Of a stretch of DNA of 64,000 nt, positions 17,580-27,348 are shown in pieces. This DNA is from Nitrosospira lacus (GTDB lineage Bacteria > Pseudomonadota > Gammaproteobacteria > Burkholderiales > Nitrosomonadaceae). The stretch covers positions 1,707,137-1,771,136 of the forward strand of contig NZ_CP021106.3 in NCBI RefSeq assembly GCF_000355765.4, read 5' to 3'. Numbering within the stretch: position 1 is the first letter of the stretch; each line of letters begins with the position of its first letter. The position numbers and the translations under genes are program-made. Under the pieces are notes generated by a model. That model made no database searches. It was not told the DNA's origin and worked only from the letters and a program-made list of their open reading frames with translations.

Positions 17580-18003
17580 AAACTGCTTCCGCCCGTGCGA
17601 TAAATGCTTCAACGAAGCTGTTGGCAATAATGAAAAATACCGGACCCACCAGCTTTTCCAGAAATATATGCGAGAACGTGTAGTGTAAGCGAAACTCTAT
17701 CTTGCAGGCATCTTCGGCCAATGGAATGAAACGCCAATGGCCGTCCAGGTTTTGGAAGGGTCCATTCAGCAGTGTGATATTAATCAATTCAGGCGGGCGC
17801 CGGGTATTCTCGGTAGTGAAGCTATGCTTGATATGGTGATAATTGATCATGATCGTCGCATGCGTTACGGTTTCACTCTGATGGCTAACGGACGAGCCGC
17901 CGCACCACGGCAGAAAATCGGGATACGCTTCCACCGCATCCACCAGCGCGAACATCTGGCTCGCGGAATAACCGACCAGAACCGATTTTTCTATATCAGC
18001 CAT
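17566..18003 (-). CDS. ratA: RatA / COQ10-like START-domain protein
   Basis: 145 residues starting MADIEKSVLVGYSASQMFALVD with YPDFLPWC, the conserved beginning of the RatA/Coq10 family. A single START-like domain ends in a long helix (FFIIANSFVEAFIARAEAVYG). E. coli RatA was described as blocking ribosome subunit association, while mitochondrial COQ10 binds ubiquinone; bacterial members may act in ubiquinone function. The smpB gene is divergent next door, the normal betaproteobacterial arrangement. Confidence 0.92.
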   Translation of the reverse strand: MADIEKSVLVGYSASQMFALVDAVEAYPDFLPWCGGSSVSHQSETVTHATIMINYHHIKHSFTTENTRRPPELINITLLNGPFQNLDGHWRFIPLAEDACKIEFRLHYTFSHIFLEKLVGPVFFIIANSFVEAFIARAEAVYGHS

Positions 18004-18139
18004 GGGATAAACCTGAATCCGGCATTTGACCGTTCATTTCGCACTCATTTTTCATCCCGCCGCCATGATCCACCGAGACCGCATCGAAAGCTGCTAAAAT
18101 ACACGAAACCCGCGTGGAACTCACCCTTTTTCTTGCCAC

Positions 18140-18583
18140 ATGAGCATCGTTCAGAATAAGAAAGCTTTTCACGATTATTTTATCGAGGAAAAATATGAAA
18201 CCGGCGTGGTTCTTGAAGGTTGGGAGGTCAAAGCGATCCGTGCGGGACGAGTACAGATAAAGGAAGCGTATGTCATAATCCGCAACAGCGAACTGTTTCT
18301 CATTGGCTGCCATATCAGCGCCCTGCCCACGGCATCCACTCATATCAACCCGGACCCGGTCCGCACGCGCAAGTTGTTGCTGCACGCGGATGAAATCAAG
18401 CGGCTCATTGGCAAGGCGGAGCGCGCTGGCTATACTCTTGTGCCGCTGGACATGCACTACAAGGCCGGGAAAATCAAGCTCGAAATAGGATTGGCCAAGG
18501 GTAAGAAACAGCATGACAAACGCGAGTCCGAGAAACAGAAAGAGTGGATGCGCGACAAGCAGCGTCTGATGCGCGCGAAATAA
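18140..18583 (+). CDS. smpB: SsrA-binding protein SmpB
   Basis: 147 residues, usual length. Signature blocks: [39 protein letters not shown] and the basic tail [21 protein letters not shown] that enters the ribosome. It delivers tmRNA to stalled ribosomes for trans-translation. The start is at ATG 18140, and its promoter region is shared with divergent ratA. The tmRNA gene was not seen in the window. Confidence 0.97.
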   Translation: MSIVQNKKAFHDYFIEEKYETGVVLEGWEVKAIRAGRVQIKEAYVIIRNSELFLIGCHISALPTASTHINPDPVRTRKLLLHADEIKRLIGKAERAGYTLVPLDMHYKAGKIKLEIGLAKGKKQHDKRESEKQKEWMRDKQRLMRAK

Positions 18584-18666
18584 TGATATCGCCAAGCCGC
18601 GATTCGATTTGTTCCAGGCCGACCATGAATCTTAACTCCCGCTTATAGCAAACTGTTTATTTTATC

Positions 18667-19677
18667 ATGCAAAAATCCATTGCCATCTGGTTGTTGGCTT
18701 GCTGCGCGCTGGTATTTGCCATGGTGGTCGTCGGTGGTGTGACGCGGCTTACCCATTCGGGACTTTCCATCGTTGAGTGGCAACCCATTGTCGGCACGAT
18801 TCCTCCGCTCAGCCAAAGTGATTGGGAAATACTTTTCGAGAAGTATCATCAGACGCCTCAGTACCAGAAAGTAAATCTTGGCATGAGCCTGGATGAATTC
18901 AAGGGCATTTTCTGGTGGGAGTATTTTCACCGGCTGCTTGGGCGTGTTATCGGATTGGCCTTTTTTATTCCATTCGTATATTTTCTCGCGCGAAAAGGAA
19001 TTGACCGGCGCCTGGGCCTGAAGCTGACGGGAATTTTCGTGTTGGGAGGTCTGCAGGGCGCGATGGGCTGGTATATGGTAAAAAGCGGCCTGGTGGATAA
19101 CCCGCATGTCAGCCAATACCGCCTGACAGCCCATCTGGGGCTTGCATTCATCATTTATGCCGCAATGTTCCGGGTGGCGTTGGGGTTGCTGTTTCCCGCC
19201 GATATATCACATGGAAACATCAGATTGCGAAGTTTGCACCGTTTTTCCCTGGGACTTACCACCCTTATCTTCTTAATGGTGCTATCGGGAGGATTCGTTG
19301 CGGGTATCCATGCGGGGATGGCCTACAATACTTTTCCGTTGATGAACGGTCATATCATTCCACCCGAGATATTCATGCTGGAGCCATGGTATCGCAATTT
19401 TTTCGATAACATGGCGACAGTACAGTTCGATCATCGCCTGATTGCATGGACACTGGCAATTCTGGTTCCGATTTTCTGGTTTAAATCGAGGAACCTGCCA
19501 CTTCCCGGTTCGGCCCATCTTGCCTGCAATATGTTGCTGATCATGCTGATGGTGCAGGTAAGTCTCGGTATCGCCACCTTGCTGCTGGTTGTTCCCCTGC
19601 CGCTGGCAGCGGCGCACCAGGCGGGTGCGCTGCTGCTGTTTACCGCCGCCCTTTGGGTCAATCACCAGCTTCGCTAG
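18667..19677 (+). CDS. ctaA: Heme A synthase (CtaA/COX15)
   Basis: 336 residues with eight predicted transmembrane helices in two four-helix halves. Conserved features: [18 protein letters not shown] in helix 1, EYFHRLLGR (heme-ligand His), [15 protein letters not shown], a QFDHRLIAW His in the second half, and [10 protein letters not shown] near the end. It oxidises heme O to heme A for aa3-type cytochrome oxidase, fitting an aerobic ammonia oxidiser. No ctaB follows. The first inverted repeat of the tandem array begins at the base directly after its stop codon. Confidence 0.95.
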   Translation: MQKSIAIWLLACCALVFAMVVVGGVTRLTHSGLSIVEWQPIVGTIPPLSQSDWEILFEKYHQTPQYQKVNLGMSLDEFKGIFWWEYFHRLLGRVIGLAFFIPFVYFLARKGIDRRLGLKLTGIFVLGGLQGAMGWYMVKSGLVDNPHVSQYRLTAHLGLAFIIYAAMFRVALGLLFPADISHGNIRLRSLHRFSLGLTTLIFLMVLSGGFVAGIHAGMAYNTFPLMNGHIIPPEIFMLEPWYRNFFDNMATVQFDHRLIAWTLAILVPIFWFKSRNLPLPGSAHLACNMLLIMLMVQVSLGIATLLLVVPLPLAAAHQAGALLLFTAALWVNHQLR

Positions 19678-20376
19678 TTAAAAATGACGAGATAGCCGCC
19701 ATGCCGCGTTGCTCGTCGTTGCATAGTAAAACTATGCGCCTCCTCGCGCCTTGCCTGACGACTATCTCGTCATTTTTAAAGGTTCACTGGACCATCATGC
19801 TGTGCTGCATTGCTCGTCGTTGCATAGGAAAACTATGCGCCTCCTCGCGCCTTGCCTGACGACTATCTCGTCATTTTTAAAGGTTCACTGGACCATCATG
19901 CTGTGCTGCATTGCTCGTCGTTGCATAGGAAAACCATGCGCCTCCTCGCGCCTTGCCTGACGACTATCTCGCCATTTTTAAAGGTTCACTGGACGATCAT
20001 GCTGTGCTGCATTGCTCGTCGTTGCATAGGAAAACCATGCGCCTCCTCGCGCCTTGCCTGACGACTATCTCGCCATTTTTAAAGGTTCACTGAACGATCA
20101 TGCTGCGTTGCGCGTCGTTGTACAGGAAAACTATGCGCCTCCTCGCGCCTTGCCTGATGACTATCTTGTCATTTTTAAAGGTTTACTGGACGATCATGCT
20201 GCATTGCGCGTCGTTGCACAGGAAAACCATGCGCCCCCTCTCATCTTGCCTGGTGACTATCTCGTCATTTTTGAGTGTTCGCTAGAACGGCCATGCTGAG
20301 TTGCTTGTCATTGCATGGAAGACGATGCACCCCTTCGCGTGCCTCGTCCGATGGCTATCTCGGTACTTTTGATCTG
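19678..20376. repeat. Tandem array (~7 units) of a TIR-bearing palindromic element
   Basis: The first unit (19678-19779) is bounded by a perfect 18-bp inverted repeat, TTAAAAATGACGAGATAG and CTATCTCGTCATTTTTAA, with an inner GCATAG/CTATGC hairpin. The right end then recurs at 19863, 19964, 20065, 20161, 20257 and 20354: the period is 101 bp for the first four units and 96-97 for the last three. Later units lack the left inverted repeat, and the last two are clearly eroded. All frames across it read the same peptide repeats, an artefact of the period rather than genes. Confidence 0.92.
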
Positions 20377-20467
20377 CTGTTTTCAAGCAGAAATGGAGGG
20401 GCAGGGCGCCAATAAGCACAGCGCATTGCGTCGGATGTAATTCCTGTTAAATTCGGGTTTTTTACCT

Positions 20468-20496
20468 CATCATCCTGGCATTGCGGCAGGATGATG
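20468..20496. terminator. Hairpin in the ctaA-ccmI convergent spacer
   Basis: CATCATCCTG and CAGGATGATG are perfect 10-base arms around a 9-base loop, in the spacer between two convergent genes. No T-run follows on either side. Confidence 0.4.
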
Positions 20497-20589
20497 GTAA
20501 GGAAATAGTTGCTGCCCTACCCACACCAAGGTGTAATAATAATTCAGCAGACAGCAGTTGATTGGGGTATGAAGCGAATTCTCATCCGG

Positions 20590-20627
20590 CGCAATATGCG
20601 TTGCTTATTGAAGCAACACGTATTGCG
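20590..20627. repeat. REP-like hairpin with 17-base arms
   Basis: CGCAATATGCGTTGCTT (20590-20606) pairs with AAGCAACACGTATTGCG (20611-20627) with two mismatches around ATTG. It lies 50 bp beyond the end of ccmI and could serve as its bidirectional terminator. A related GCGCATTGCGTCGGATG stretch lies near 20420. Confidence 0.5.
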
Positions 20628-20679
20628 TCCGATGTTTTCGTATGGCTAACTTCTCGGGGGATTGTGGCGGTAGCCCAGG

Positions 20680-22008
20680 TCAGGGTAACGTTTGATCGAT
20701 TACCACATCAATCCCTTTGGCGCCGACCCTGACTGGCTGGCTGAGGCCTTGCAGATCGCCGCTTTGCGGCATGGGAGATCCGGATCTTGAGATTCTGGCC
20801 CCTACCACCACTTCATCGGGGAAAGTGGATAGCTGCACGCCGGATCTGGCCATCGAGTCGTTCAGCGAGAAAGTCGCGGGCAGATCCTTGACCTGCAGGC
20901 GCAGCGTTGCCAGCGGCGCCCTCGGACCCACCTTGGCGCGCGCAAAAATATACAAGCTGTCATTGGGAGACGCCTTGCCGGCCATCGCGGGGCCCAGCGT
21001 CACCTTCCCGGAAAGGGTGCCGCCACCCGATGCGGCAGCCCCCGCAGCCGCAACCGACTCCGGCTTGTTCCCGGCGGGAGGAGGATTCTGACCACTCGGT
21101 GCCTGGTCCTGCGCCCTCGCCATGATGCTGCCTTTTCCTGAAGCCAGCGATTTCGCTTCGGCAATGCTGCTGCTTACAGACCGCGCCAACTCGGACTCCG
21201 GCGGGACGAGTGCCAGTAATTGCTCCCAGTAGACGGCCGCCTTGCTGAATCTTTTCTGCTCAAATTCGGCGGTGCCCGCCAATGCCAGCGCCTTGGGATT
21301 TTTGGGATCGAGGCGCAACGCCTTGTTGATCAGCTCCAAAGGTTGACCCATCAGACTGCCATTATTCGTCATGGCAACTATATCGGCATAATCGGTCAGC
21401 AGTTCCGCATTATCCGGGACCATGGCGATCACTTTCTCATAGGCAACCTTGGCGTCGGGGAAACGCTGCATGATTGCGTAGGTTCTTCCCAGCATGATCC
21501 ACCCTTCCACATCATCCGGCTGTTCCTTGAGGCGCGCGGTCAGGCTTTCCAATACGGCCGAGAAGTTTTGATGGCCTCCCTCATCTGTCACGCCCCCCAT
21601 GGGCATCTGCTCGACAGCAGGCTGCGGAGTGAGCGCTCGCGTATTCCCCAGCCAGAGATAAAGTGAAACTGCCAGCAGGGGTATCGCCAGCGATATCAAC
21701 GCGATGGTGGCGGTATTACGGTTGCTGCCGGCCGCCAATATGGCTGCTGCCATGGAGGATTCTCCTTCGGGAATGTCTTCCAGCATGCGCTGTTGCAGTT
21801 CGCGCTTGCTTTGCTCGTATTGCTCACGGGTCAGCGTATCGCTGCGTAAATCGTTATCGAGTTCGGCCAGCTGGTCGCGATAGATGCTGACATTGGTGGA
21901 ATCGCGCGCCACGCCAGCTTGATGATCTTTTTTTCTCAGCAACGTAGGCAGCACGAACAGCAGAGCACCGACAATAAAAATGCCGGCTACAACCCAAAAT
22001 GATGTCAT
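20680..22008 (-). CDS. ccmI: Cytochrome c biogenesis protein CcmI (CycH)
   Basis: 442 residues. The N-terminal part has two transmembrane helices (near 3-22 and ~100-120) flanking a cytoplasmic coiled segment (YRDQLAELDNDLRSDTLTREQYEQ). The periplasmic part has TPR motifs (VEGWIMLGRTYAIMQRFPDAKVAYEKV) and a C-terminal beta domain (GKVTLGPAMAGK, RSGSPMPQSGDLQG). CcmI chaperones apocytochrome c to the heme lyase. Its start overlaps the end of ccmH by 4 bases. Last gene of the minus-strand ccm operon. Confidence 0.95.
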   Translation of the reverse strand: MTSFWVVAGIFIVGALLFVLPTLLRKKDHQAGVARDSTNVSIYRDQLAELDNDLRSDTLTREQYEQSKRELQQRMLEDIPEGESSMAAAILAAGSNRNTATIALISLAIPLLAVSLYLWLGNTRALTPQPAVEQMPMGGVTDEGGHQNFSAVLESLTARLKEQPDDVEGWIMLGRTYAIMQRFPDAKVAYEKVIAMVPDNAELLTDYADIVAMTNNGSLMGQPLELINKALRLDPKNPKALALAGTAEFEQKRFSKAAVYWEQLLALVPPESELARSVSSSIAEAKSLASGKGSIMARAQDQAPSGQNPPPAGNKPESVAAAGAAASGGGTLSGKVTLGPAMAGKASPNDSLYIFARAKVGPRAPLATLRLQVKDLPATFSLNDSMARSGVQLSTFPDEVVVGARISRSGSPMPQSGDLQGLSQPVRVGAKGIDVVIDQTLP

Positions 22009-22475
22009 GCGTTGTTACCCTTGCCTTCCTTTAGCAAGGCTTCAGCCTGCTCACGCTGCCGGTCGGATAGCACCGGGTCTTCAATCTGCCTGCGCCGGCG
22101 TTTGAGATAAACCACCAGGATTACCGCGCCTATCGCCAGAAAAATGAAGGGGCCGAACCATAAAAATAGCGTTGTGGACTTAACCGGCGGGCGATAAAGC
22201 ACGAAATCGCCATAACGGGCAACCAGGAAATCGACAATCTCCTTATCGCTTTTGTTTGCCCTCATCTGTTCACGGATCTCACGTCGCAGGTCGTTGGCGA
22301 AATCCGCCCGCGACCCCGCAAGGGATTCATTCTGGCATACGAGACAACGCAGATCTTCGGATAAGCGGATCATGCGCCTTTCGATCTCCGGGTCTTCAGC
22401 CACCGGCGCGGCCTCCTTGGCCCAACCTGAAGGCAGCAGAAACACCAGGGCAAGCAACAGGAAAATTTTACTCAC
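22005..22475 (-). CDS. ccmH: Cytochrome c biogenesis protein CcmH (CycL)
   Basis: 156 residues from GTG 22475, chosen because it starts a good signal peptide (SKIFLLLALVFLLPSGWA) and GGAAGG lies upstream; a longer in-frame extension has no export signal. The active-site motif LRCLVCQNESLAGS reduces apocytochrome c cysteines before heme attachment. A C-terminal transmembrane helix (LWFGPFIFLAIGAVILVVYL) anchors it. It sits 77 bases after ccmG. Confidence 0.94.
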   Translation of the reverse strand: MSKIFLLLALVFLLPSGWAKEAAPVAEDPEIERRMIRLSEDLRCLVCQNESLAGSRADFANDLRREIREQMRANKSDKEIVDFLVARYGDFVLYRPPVKSTTLFLWFGPFIFLAIGAVILVVYLKRRRRQIEDPVLSDRQREQAEALLKEGKGNNA

Positions 22476-22552
22476 GTTGAAAAATTCCTTCCGCCTTCCA
22501 GCGTGTGCGCGGCAGGGGTCCAAGCCCAGCGGACCGGTTGACGACATCGGGT

Positions 22553-23077
22553 TCATCCCTGTAATTCCCTTACCAGCGGCAGAATTTTTGTTTCCAGCGC
22601 TTCCACCGTTACCGGCCCGATCTGCTTGTAACGAATGACGCCATTCTTGTCGATGACATAGGTTTCCGGAACGCCATAGACGCCATACTCGATGCCTGTT
22701 CTCCCTTCGGGATCCCTGATGCTGACGGTATAAGGATCGCCGAATTGCTTCAGCCACTGCAGGGCCAGATCGCGCTCGTCCTTATAGTTGAGGCCGTAGA
22801 CGGGGACTATTCCGGACTTGGCCAGTTCCACCAGTAGCGGGTGCTCCTCGCGGCACGAAACACACCACGAGGCCCATACATTCAGCAACCATACCTTGCC
22901 GAGATTATCCCTGGAGGTAAGTGTCTTTTCCGATTCATGCAGTTGTTCCAGCTGGAATTCAGGAGCGGGTTTTCCGATCAGGGGCGACGGTACCTGGCGC
23001 GGATTGAGGTTCAGGCCAACAAGCAGGAACCCGACCAATACGATAAATGCCGCCAGCGGAAGCAGAAAACGCGTCAT
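22553..23077 (-). CDS. ccmG: Thiol:disulfide interchange protein CcmG/DsbE
   Basis: 174 residues: an N-terminal membrane anchor, then a thioredoxin fold with WASWCVSCREEHP (CxxC) and a cis-Pro region GVPETYVIDKNG. It keeps CcmH and apocytochrome c reduced in the periplasm. The ATG overlaps the ccmF stop by 4 bases, so the two are translationally coupled. Confidence 0.95.
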   Translation of the reverse strand: MTRFLLPLAAFIVLVGFLLVGLNLNPRQVPSPLIGKPAPEFQLEQLHESEKTLTSRDNLGKVWLLNVWASWCVSCREEHPLLVELAKSGIVPVYGLNYKDERDLALQWLKQFGDPYTVSIRDPEGRTGIEYGVYGVPETYVIDKNGVIRYKQIGPVTVEALETKILPLVRELQG

Positions 23078-25116
23078 GCCTTCCTGCCTCCCGGAATCAG
23101 AGGTCCGGCCGGTGCCTTCCTGCCGGCCGGGAGTTTCTTGCCGGCGACCTTCCTGTCGTCGATCTCTTCACGTTGCTTATTGCGTACCGCCAGGCGATAA
23201 CGCCGGTCAGTGACAGCCAGCGCGCCCCCGAATGCCATCAGCAAACATCCGAACCAGATCCAGTCCACAAATGGCTTATGGTAAACCCGCACGACCCAGG
23301 CTCCATTTTCCAGCGGTTCACCCAAGGCAACGTAAAGGTCACGCAACACACCCGTATCTATCGCGGCTTCGGTCATGGCCATACCAGACGCGGCGTAAAC
23401 CCGCTTTTCCGGTTCCATGCTGCGAATTTTTTCGCCGTTGCGCAATACATCTATATCACCCATATCCGCCATGTAATTGGGGCCCGCCACTTTTTTCGAG
23501 CCGTTGAAACGGAACGTGTAGCCGCCGACTTCGACCGTATCCCCGATTTCCATGCGCACGTCCTTTTCAGTCTCATAGCCTCCGACCAGCGTTACACCGA
23601 TAATGAATACCGCTATCCCCAGATGTGCAAAATGCATGCCGTAATAACTGCGTGATTGCGCAGCAAGCTTCGCGAACAAACCTTGCTTGCCACTATTTTT
23701 CATACGCTGAAGCAGGCTCACAACGATGCTGGCAATGACCCAGAAGGCCAGCAGCAGACCGAAGCTCACCCATGGTTTCCATTCACCCATGACAAACGGC
23801 ATCAACAGCGCGGTGACAATACTTACGCCGAACGCCCAGCGCAGACGTACCGCAAGCTCAGGCAGGCTTGCCTGCTTCCAGCGCGCAAGCGGGCCTACTC
23901 CCATGAGAAAAATTGCCGGCGTCATCAATGGCACGAATACCGCTTCGAAGTAGGGCGGGCCAACCGATATCTTGCCGAGCTCAAGTGCATCCATCAGCAA
24001 CGGATAGAGCGTACCCAGAAGAATGCTGCCCGCCGCCACCATCATCAACAGATTATTGGCAAGCAGCAACGATTCTCTCGACAGCAGTTCAAATTTTCCG
24101 CCCAGGCCAATCTTGGGTGCCCGCCAGGCGAATAACAGCAAGGAGCTCCCGATGACAATAACCAGGAATGCCAGGATGAAAATCCCTCGCTTTGGATCGG
24201 TTGCAAAGGCATGAACCGAGGTCAATACGCCCGAGCGAACCAGGAATGTACCCAGCAGGCTCAAGGAAAATGCGCATATTGCCAGAAGCACGGTCCAGCT
24301 CTTGAAGCTGCCGCGTTTTTCGGTTACCGCCAGTGAGTGAACCAGCGCGGTGCCTACCAGCCACGGCATGAAGGAGGCGTTTTCCACGGGGTCCCAGAAC
24401 CACCAGCCGCCCCAGCCGAGCTCATAATAGGCCCACCAGCTGCCCAGCATGATACCGATGGTGAGGAACAGCCATGCGACGGTAGTCCATGGGCGGGACC
24501 AGCGCGCCCAGGTTGCGTCCATCTGACCGCTCAGCAGCGCGGAAATGGCGAAAGCGAATGCGACGGAGAATCCCACATAGCCCATATAGAGCATGGGCGG
24601 ATGAAACACCATGCCGGGATCCTGCAGCAGGGGATTAAGATCGCTTCCCTCCGGGGCGCCGGGCAGCAGGCGGTCGAAGGGATTGGAAGTCAGCAGCAGG
24701 AATAGCAGAAAACCCACGCTCACCATTCCCATTACACCCAGCACCCGCGCCACCATTTCATTCGGCAGGCGGCGGCTGAATACGCTGACTGCAACCGACC
24801 AGGCCGACAGCATGAAAACCCACAGCAGCAATGAGCCTTCGTGCGAGCCCCAGGTCGCCGCGAAACGATACTCCAGCGGCAGCTTGGAATTGGAGTTCTG
24901 GGCGACGTTCATCACCGAAAAATCGTTGTTGACAAATGAATAGGCCAGGCAGAAGAATGCAATGGCGATAAACACAAACTGCCCCTGGACCACGGGCCGG
25001 GCCAGAGCCATCCACGAGGGGACGCCACGGGCCGCGCCAATAACGGGCAAAGTACCTTGTATAAGCGCCAGCAGCAGTGCAAGGATCAAAGCGAAATTAC
25101 CAAGTTCTGGGATCAT
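23074..25116 (-). CDS. ccmF: Heme lyase subunit CcmF
   Basis: 680 residues, polytopic, in the usual range. The WWD heme-handling motif region appears as GWGGWWFWDPVENASFMPW, and further family segments include LLQDPGMVFHPPMLYMGYVG and MHFAHLGIAVFIIGVTLVGGYETE. CcmF with CcmH/I attaches heme to CxxCH of apocytochromes. Follows ccmE after ~100 bases. Confidence 0.97.
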   Translation of the reverse strand: MIPELGNFALILALLLALIQGTLPVIGAARGVPSWMALARPVVQGQFVFIAIAFFCLAYSFVNNDFSVMNVAQNSNSKLPLEYRFAATWGSHEGSLLLWVFMLSAWSVAVSVFSRRLPNEMVARVLGVMGMVSVGFLLFLLLTSNPFDRLLPGAPEGSDLNPLLQDPGMVFHPPMLYMGYVGFSVAFAFAISALLSGQMDATWARWSRPWTTVAWLFLTIGIMLGSWWAYYELGWGGWWFWDPVENASFMPWLVGTALVHSLAVTEKRGSFKSWTVLLAICAFSLSLLGTFLVRSGVLTSVHAFATDPKRGIFILAFLVIVIGSSLLLFAWRAPKIGLGGKFELLSRESLLLANNLLMMVAAGSILLGTLYPLLMDALELGKISVGPPYFEAVFVPLMTPAIFLMGVGPLARWKQASLPELAVRLRWAFGVSIVTALLMPFVMGEWKPWVSFGLLLAFWVIASIVVSLLQRMKNSGKQGLFAKLAAQSRSYYGMHFAHLGIAVFIIGVTLVGGYETEKDVRMEIGDTVEVGGYTFRFNGSKKVAGPNYMADMGDIDVLRNGEKIRSMEPEKRVYAASGMAMTEAAIDTGVLRDLYVALGEPLENGAWVVRVYHKPFVDWIWFGCLLMAFGGALAVTDRRYRLAVRNKQREEIDDRKVAGKKLPAGRKAPAGPLIPGGRKA

Positions 25117-25214
25117 GGTGTGGAGATGAATGGTGAGTTAGAGATAGGGGCCATGGGCCATGGTCAGGCCTGTTTGAATCAGGAGCAAAATTTTTTCGCC
25201 TCGAGAGCCGGTGG

Positions 25215-25664
25215 TTATTGCACCAATACTGTTTTCCGTGCCTTGTCCGCCTGTTCCAGGGCGCTGGCCGCTTCCGGCGGCATGTAGTTTTCATCGTGCT
25301 TGGCAAGCACTTCATCCGCGCGGAAAACGCCGTTTTCAGCCAGTTTTCCCTGAGCTACCACGCCTTTGCCTTCCTTGAACAGATCGGGAAGAATGCCTGT
25401 GTAGACTACCGGAATTACTTTGGCGGTATCGGTCACGACGAAATTCACCGTCACGCCATCTGCCTGACGCTTGACGCTGCCTTCTTCCACCAGGCCGCCG
25501 ATGCGAAAACTCTTGCCCACAGGGGCTTCGTTGGCCGCCACCTGGGTGGGACTGAAGAAAAATACCAGATTGCTCTGAAACGCATTCAACACCAGTATGG
25601 AAGCAACACCCAGCGCAGTCACGCCGGACGCGATTATTGCCAGTTTTTTATGACGCGGTTTCAT
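25215..25664 (-). CDS. ccmE: Heme chaperone CcmE
   Basis: 149 residues: a signal-anchor helix, then an OB-fold domain ([27 protein letters not shown]) and the heme-binding site [13 protein letters not shown], where the His binds heme covalently. It passes heme from CcmABCD to CcmF. Its start overlaps the ccmD end by 17 bases. Confidence 0.97.
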   Translation of the reverse strand: MKPRHKKLAIIASGVTALGVASILVLNAFQSNLVFFFSPTQVAANEAPVGKSFRIGGLVEEGSVKRQADGVTVNFVVTDTAKVIPVVYTGILPDLFKEGKGVVAQGKLAENGVFRADEVLAKHDENYMPPEAASALEQADKARKTVLVQ

Positions 25665-25845
25665 TTCTCTTCTCTTGTTTAGTTGACTGATGGATCAGAC
25701 TGAGATGCCGGAGCAAAGTTCGCTTACGGTTAAAAACAAGAATAATTTCCCCGGCTATGCAAACAAGCGCGACCAGATAGGATCCCCACACGTAAAACCC
25801 ATATCCGCCCATATCCAGAAAATCCGACATGCTGGCCCAGTTCAC
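25648..25845 (-). CDS. ccmD: Heme exporter protein CcmD
   Basis: A 65-residue single-pass membrane protein: [22 protein letters not shown], then a basic cytoplasmic tail (RKRTLLRHL). CcmD is needed to release holo-CcmE from CcmABC. It overlaps ccmC by 4 bases and ccmE by 17. Confidence 0.93.
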   Translation of the reverse strand: MNWASMSDFLDMGGYGFYVWGSYLVALVCIAGEIILVFNRKRTLLRHLSLIHQSTKQEKRNETAS

Positions 25846-26582
25846 CGCGCCGCTCCTTGCAATTCACCCACCCACGCAGTGTGACGCTCGCGCTCCAGAA
25901 TAATGGTCCGCGTGCGTATCAGCACCACGGCGATTGCATACATCCAGCAAGCGAGGGACATGATCAGCATGCCTGTCAGCATGGTGGTGGCCATTTTCGG
26001 GGATTGGGTAACGCTGACGGAGGCTCCCTGGTGCAGGGTATTCCACCATTTTACCGAGAAATAGATGATCGGTATGTTGACCACGCCCACCAGCGCGATC
26101 ATTGCCCCGGCTTTATCGGCACGGCGCGGGTCGTCGATTGCCGCCTGCAGTGACATGAATCCGATATAAAGAAATAGCAGAATCAGTTCGGAGGTAAGAC
26201 GCGCATCCCATACCCACCATGTTCCCCACATGGGCTTGCCCCACAGCGCACCGGTCCACAAGGCCAGAAAGGTGAACATTGCCCCTGTCGGCGCAATGGC
26301 TGTGGCAATCATGGAAGAAAGCCGGGTATTGAAGGCCAGGCCGATGCCGGACCACATTGCCATCACCACATAAAGGAACATGGACATCCAGGCGGCCGGC
26401 ACATGAATGAAAATGATGCGATAAGCCTCGCCCTGTTGAAAATCGGTGGGAGCGACAAAGAATCCGATATAAAGCCCTGCTGCGCATAATACGATCGCGG
26501 CGATGGTAAACAGCGGAATCATTTTGCCGGCAAGAAAATAAAAGCTTGCCGGGGAAGAATATTTAAACCAGTTTATTGCCAT
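25842..26582 (-). CDS. ccmC: Heme ABC transporter permease CcmC
   Basis: 246 residues, six membrane helices, with the tryptophan-rich WWD motif WGTWWVWDARLTSELIL between helices 3 and 4 and conserved His residues (FIHVPAAW, WWNTLHQGAS). It loads heme onto CcmE. ccmB ends ~105 bases upstream; that short gap shows no gene. Confidence 0.96.
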   Translation of the reverse strand: MAINWFKYSSPASFYFLAGKMIPLFTIAAIVLCAAGLYIGFFVAPTDFQQGEAYRIIFIHVPAAWMSMFLYVVMAMWSGIGLAFNTRLSSMIATAIAPTGAMFTFLALWTGALWGKPMWGTWWVWDARLTSELILLFLYIGFMSLQAAIDDPRRADKAGAMIALVGVVNIPIIYFSVKWWNTLHQGASVSVTQSPKMATTMLTGMLIMSLACWMYAIAVVLIRTRTIILERERHTAWVGELQGAAR

Positions 26583-26687
26583 GTTAAATACGAATTCCGT
26601 ATCTCGGGTTTTATGCTTCAGGTGCGTAACTCACAATTTTAAACTAAAAACCATGAATTCAGAATTGGTTTCTTTACTTCAGGCTTC

Positions 26688-27347
26688 TTACTCCATGGAA
26701 ATTCGCAGCGACAGCGCCGCTGTCCATGGCGCCAGTACCAGGGATGCCAGCAGAAAAGCGCCCAGCAGCGACATGTGCGCGCCAGCTCCCAGTCCCGCCG
26801 CGCTGGCCTCCACCGCGCCTGCGCCAAAAATCAATACGGGAATATAGAGCGGCAGCACTAACAGCGAAACCAGCACCCCGCCACCTCGCAATCCCAGAGT
26901 CAGCGCCGCACCGATAGCGCCAATCAGGCTTAGAACCGGCGTACCCAGCAGCAGCGAGGCGGTCAGCACCAGCAGCGCATCTCCTGTCAGGTCGTACTGG
27001 ATACCCAGCACGGGTGCCATCAGCACCAGCGGCACACCCGTAACCAGCCAGTGAGCCAGCGCCTTGCCCATTACCAGAAGAGAGAGCGACTGAGGCGAGA
27101 GCAGCATCTGTTCCAGCGTGCCATCCAGGTGGTCGCTGGCGAACATCCGTCCCAGCGACAACATCGAGGCAAGCAGCGCGGCCACCCATACCACACCCGG
27201 CGCCATGGTCCGGAGCATGTTCATCTCCGGACCCACGCCGAGGGGAAAGAGGCTCACGACGATGACGAAAAAAAATAGCGTCGTCAGGACATCTGACCGC
27301 CGCCGCATCGCGAGCAGAAGGTCGCGCTGGATTATCCAAAGAAACAT
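26688..27347 (-). CDS. ccmB: Heme exporter protein CcmB
   Basis: 219 residues, six membrane helices, with the family start MFLWIIQRDLLLAMRRRSDVLTTLFFF and the conserved FASDHLDGTLEQMLLSPQSL loop. Start 27347 was taken because it lies one base past the ccmA stop and matches family N-termini; an upstream in-frame ATG (27377) would overlap ccmA. Forms the membrane part of the CcmAB ATPase. Confidence 0.95.
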   Translation of the reverse strand: MFLWIIQRDLLLAMRRRSDVLTTLFFFVIVVSLFPLGVGPEMNMLRTMAPGVVWVAALLASMLSLGRMFASDHLDGTLEQMLLSPQSLSLLVMGKALAHWLVTGVPLVLMAPVLGIQYDLTGDALLVLTASLLLGTPVLSLIGAIGAALTLGLRGGGVLVSLLVLPLYIPVLIFGAGAVEASAAGLGAGAHMSLLGAFLLASLVLAPWTAALSLRISME

Positions 27348-27348
27348 G

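Noticed and set aside
19751-20299. Short open frames with repeated peptide sequence across the tandem array
   Set aside because: The repeat length keeps a frame open by chance; the frames have no ribosome-binding site and are explained by the DNA repeat.
19678-20376. CRISPR array
   Set aside because: The ~100-bp units have no constant repeat/variable spacer pattern; the whole unit is repeated and it degrades gradually, and no cas genes are nearby.
22476-22757. N-terminal extension of CcmH
   Set aside because: The extension overlaps the end of ccmG in another frame and lacks an export signal; the signal peptide begins at GTG 22475.
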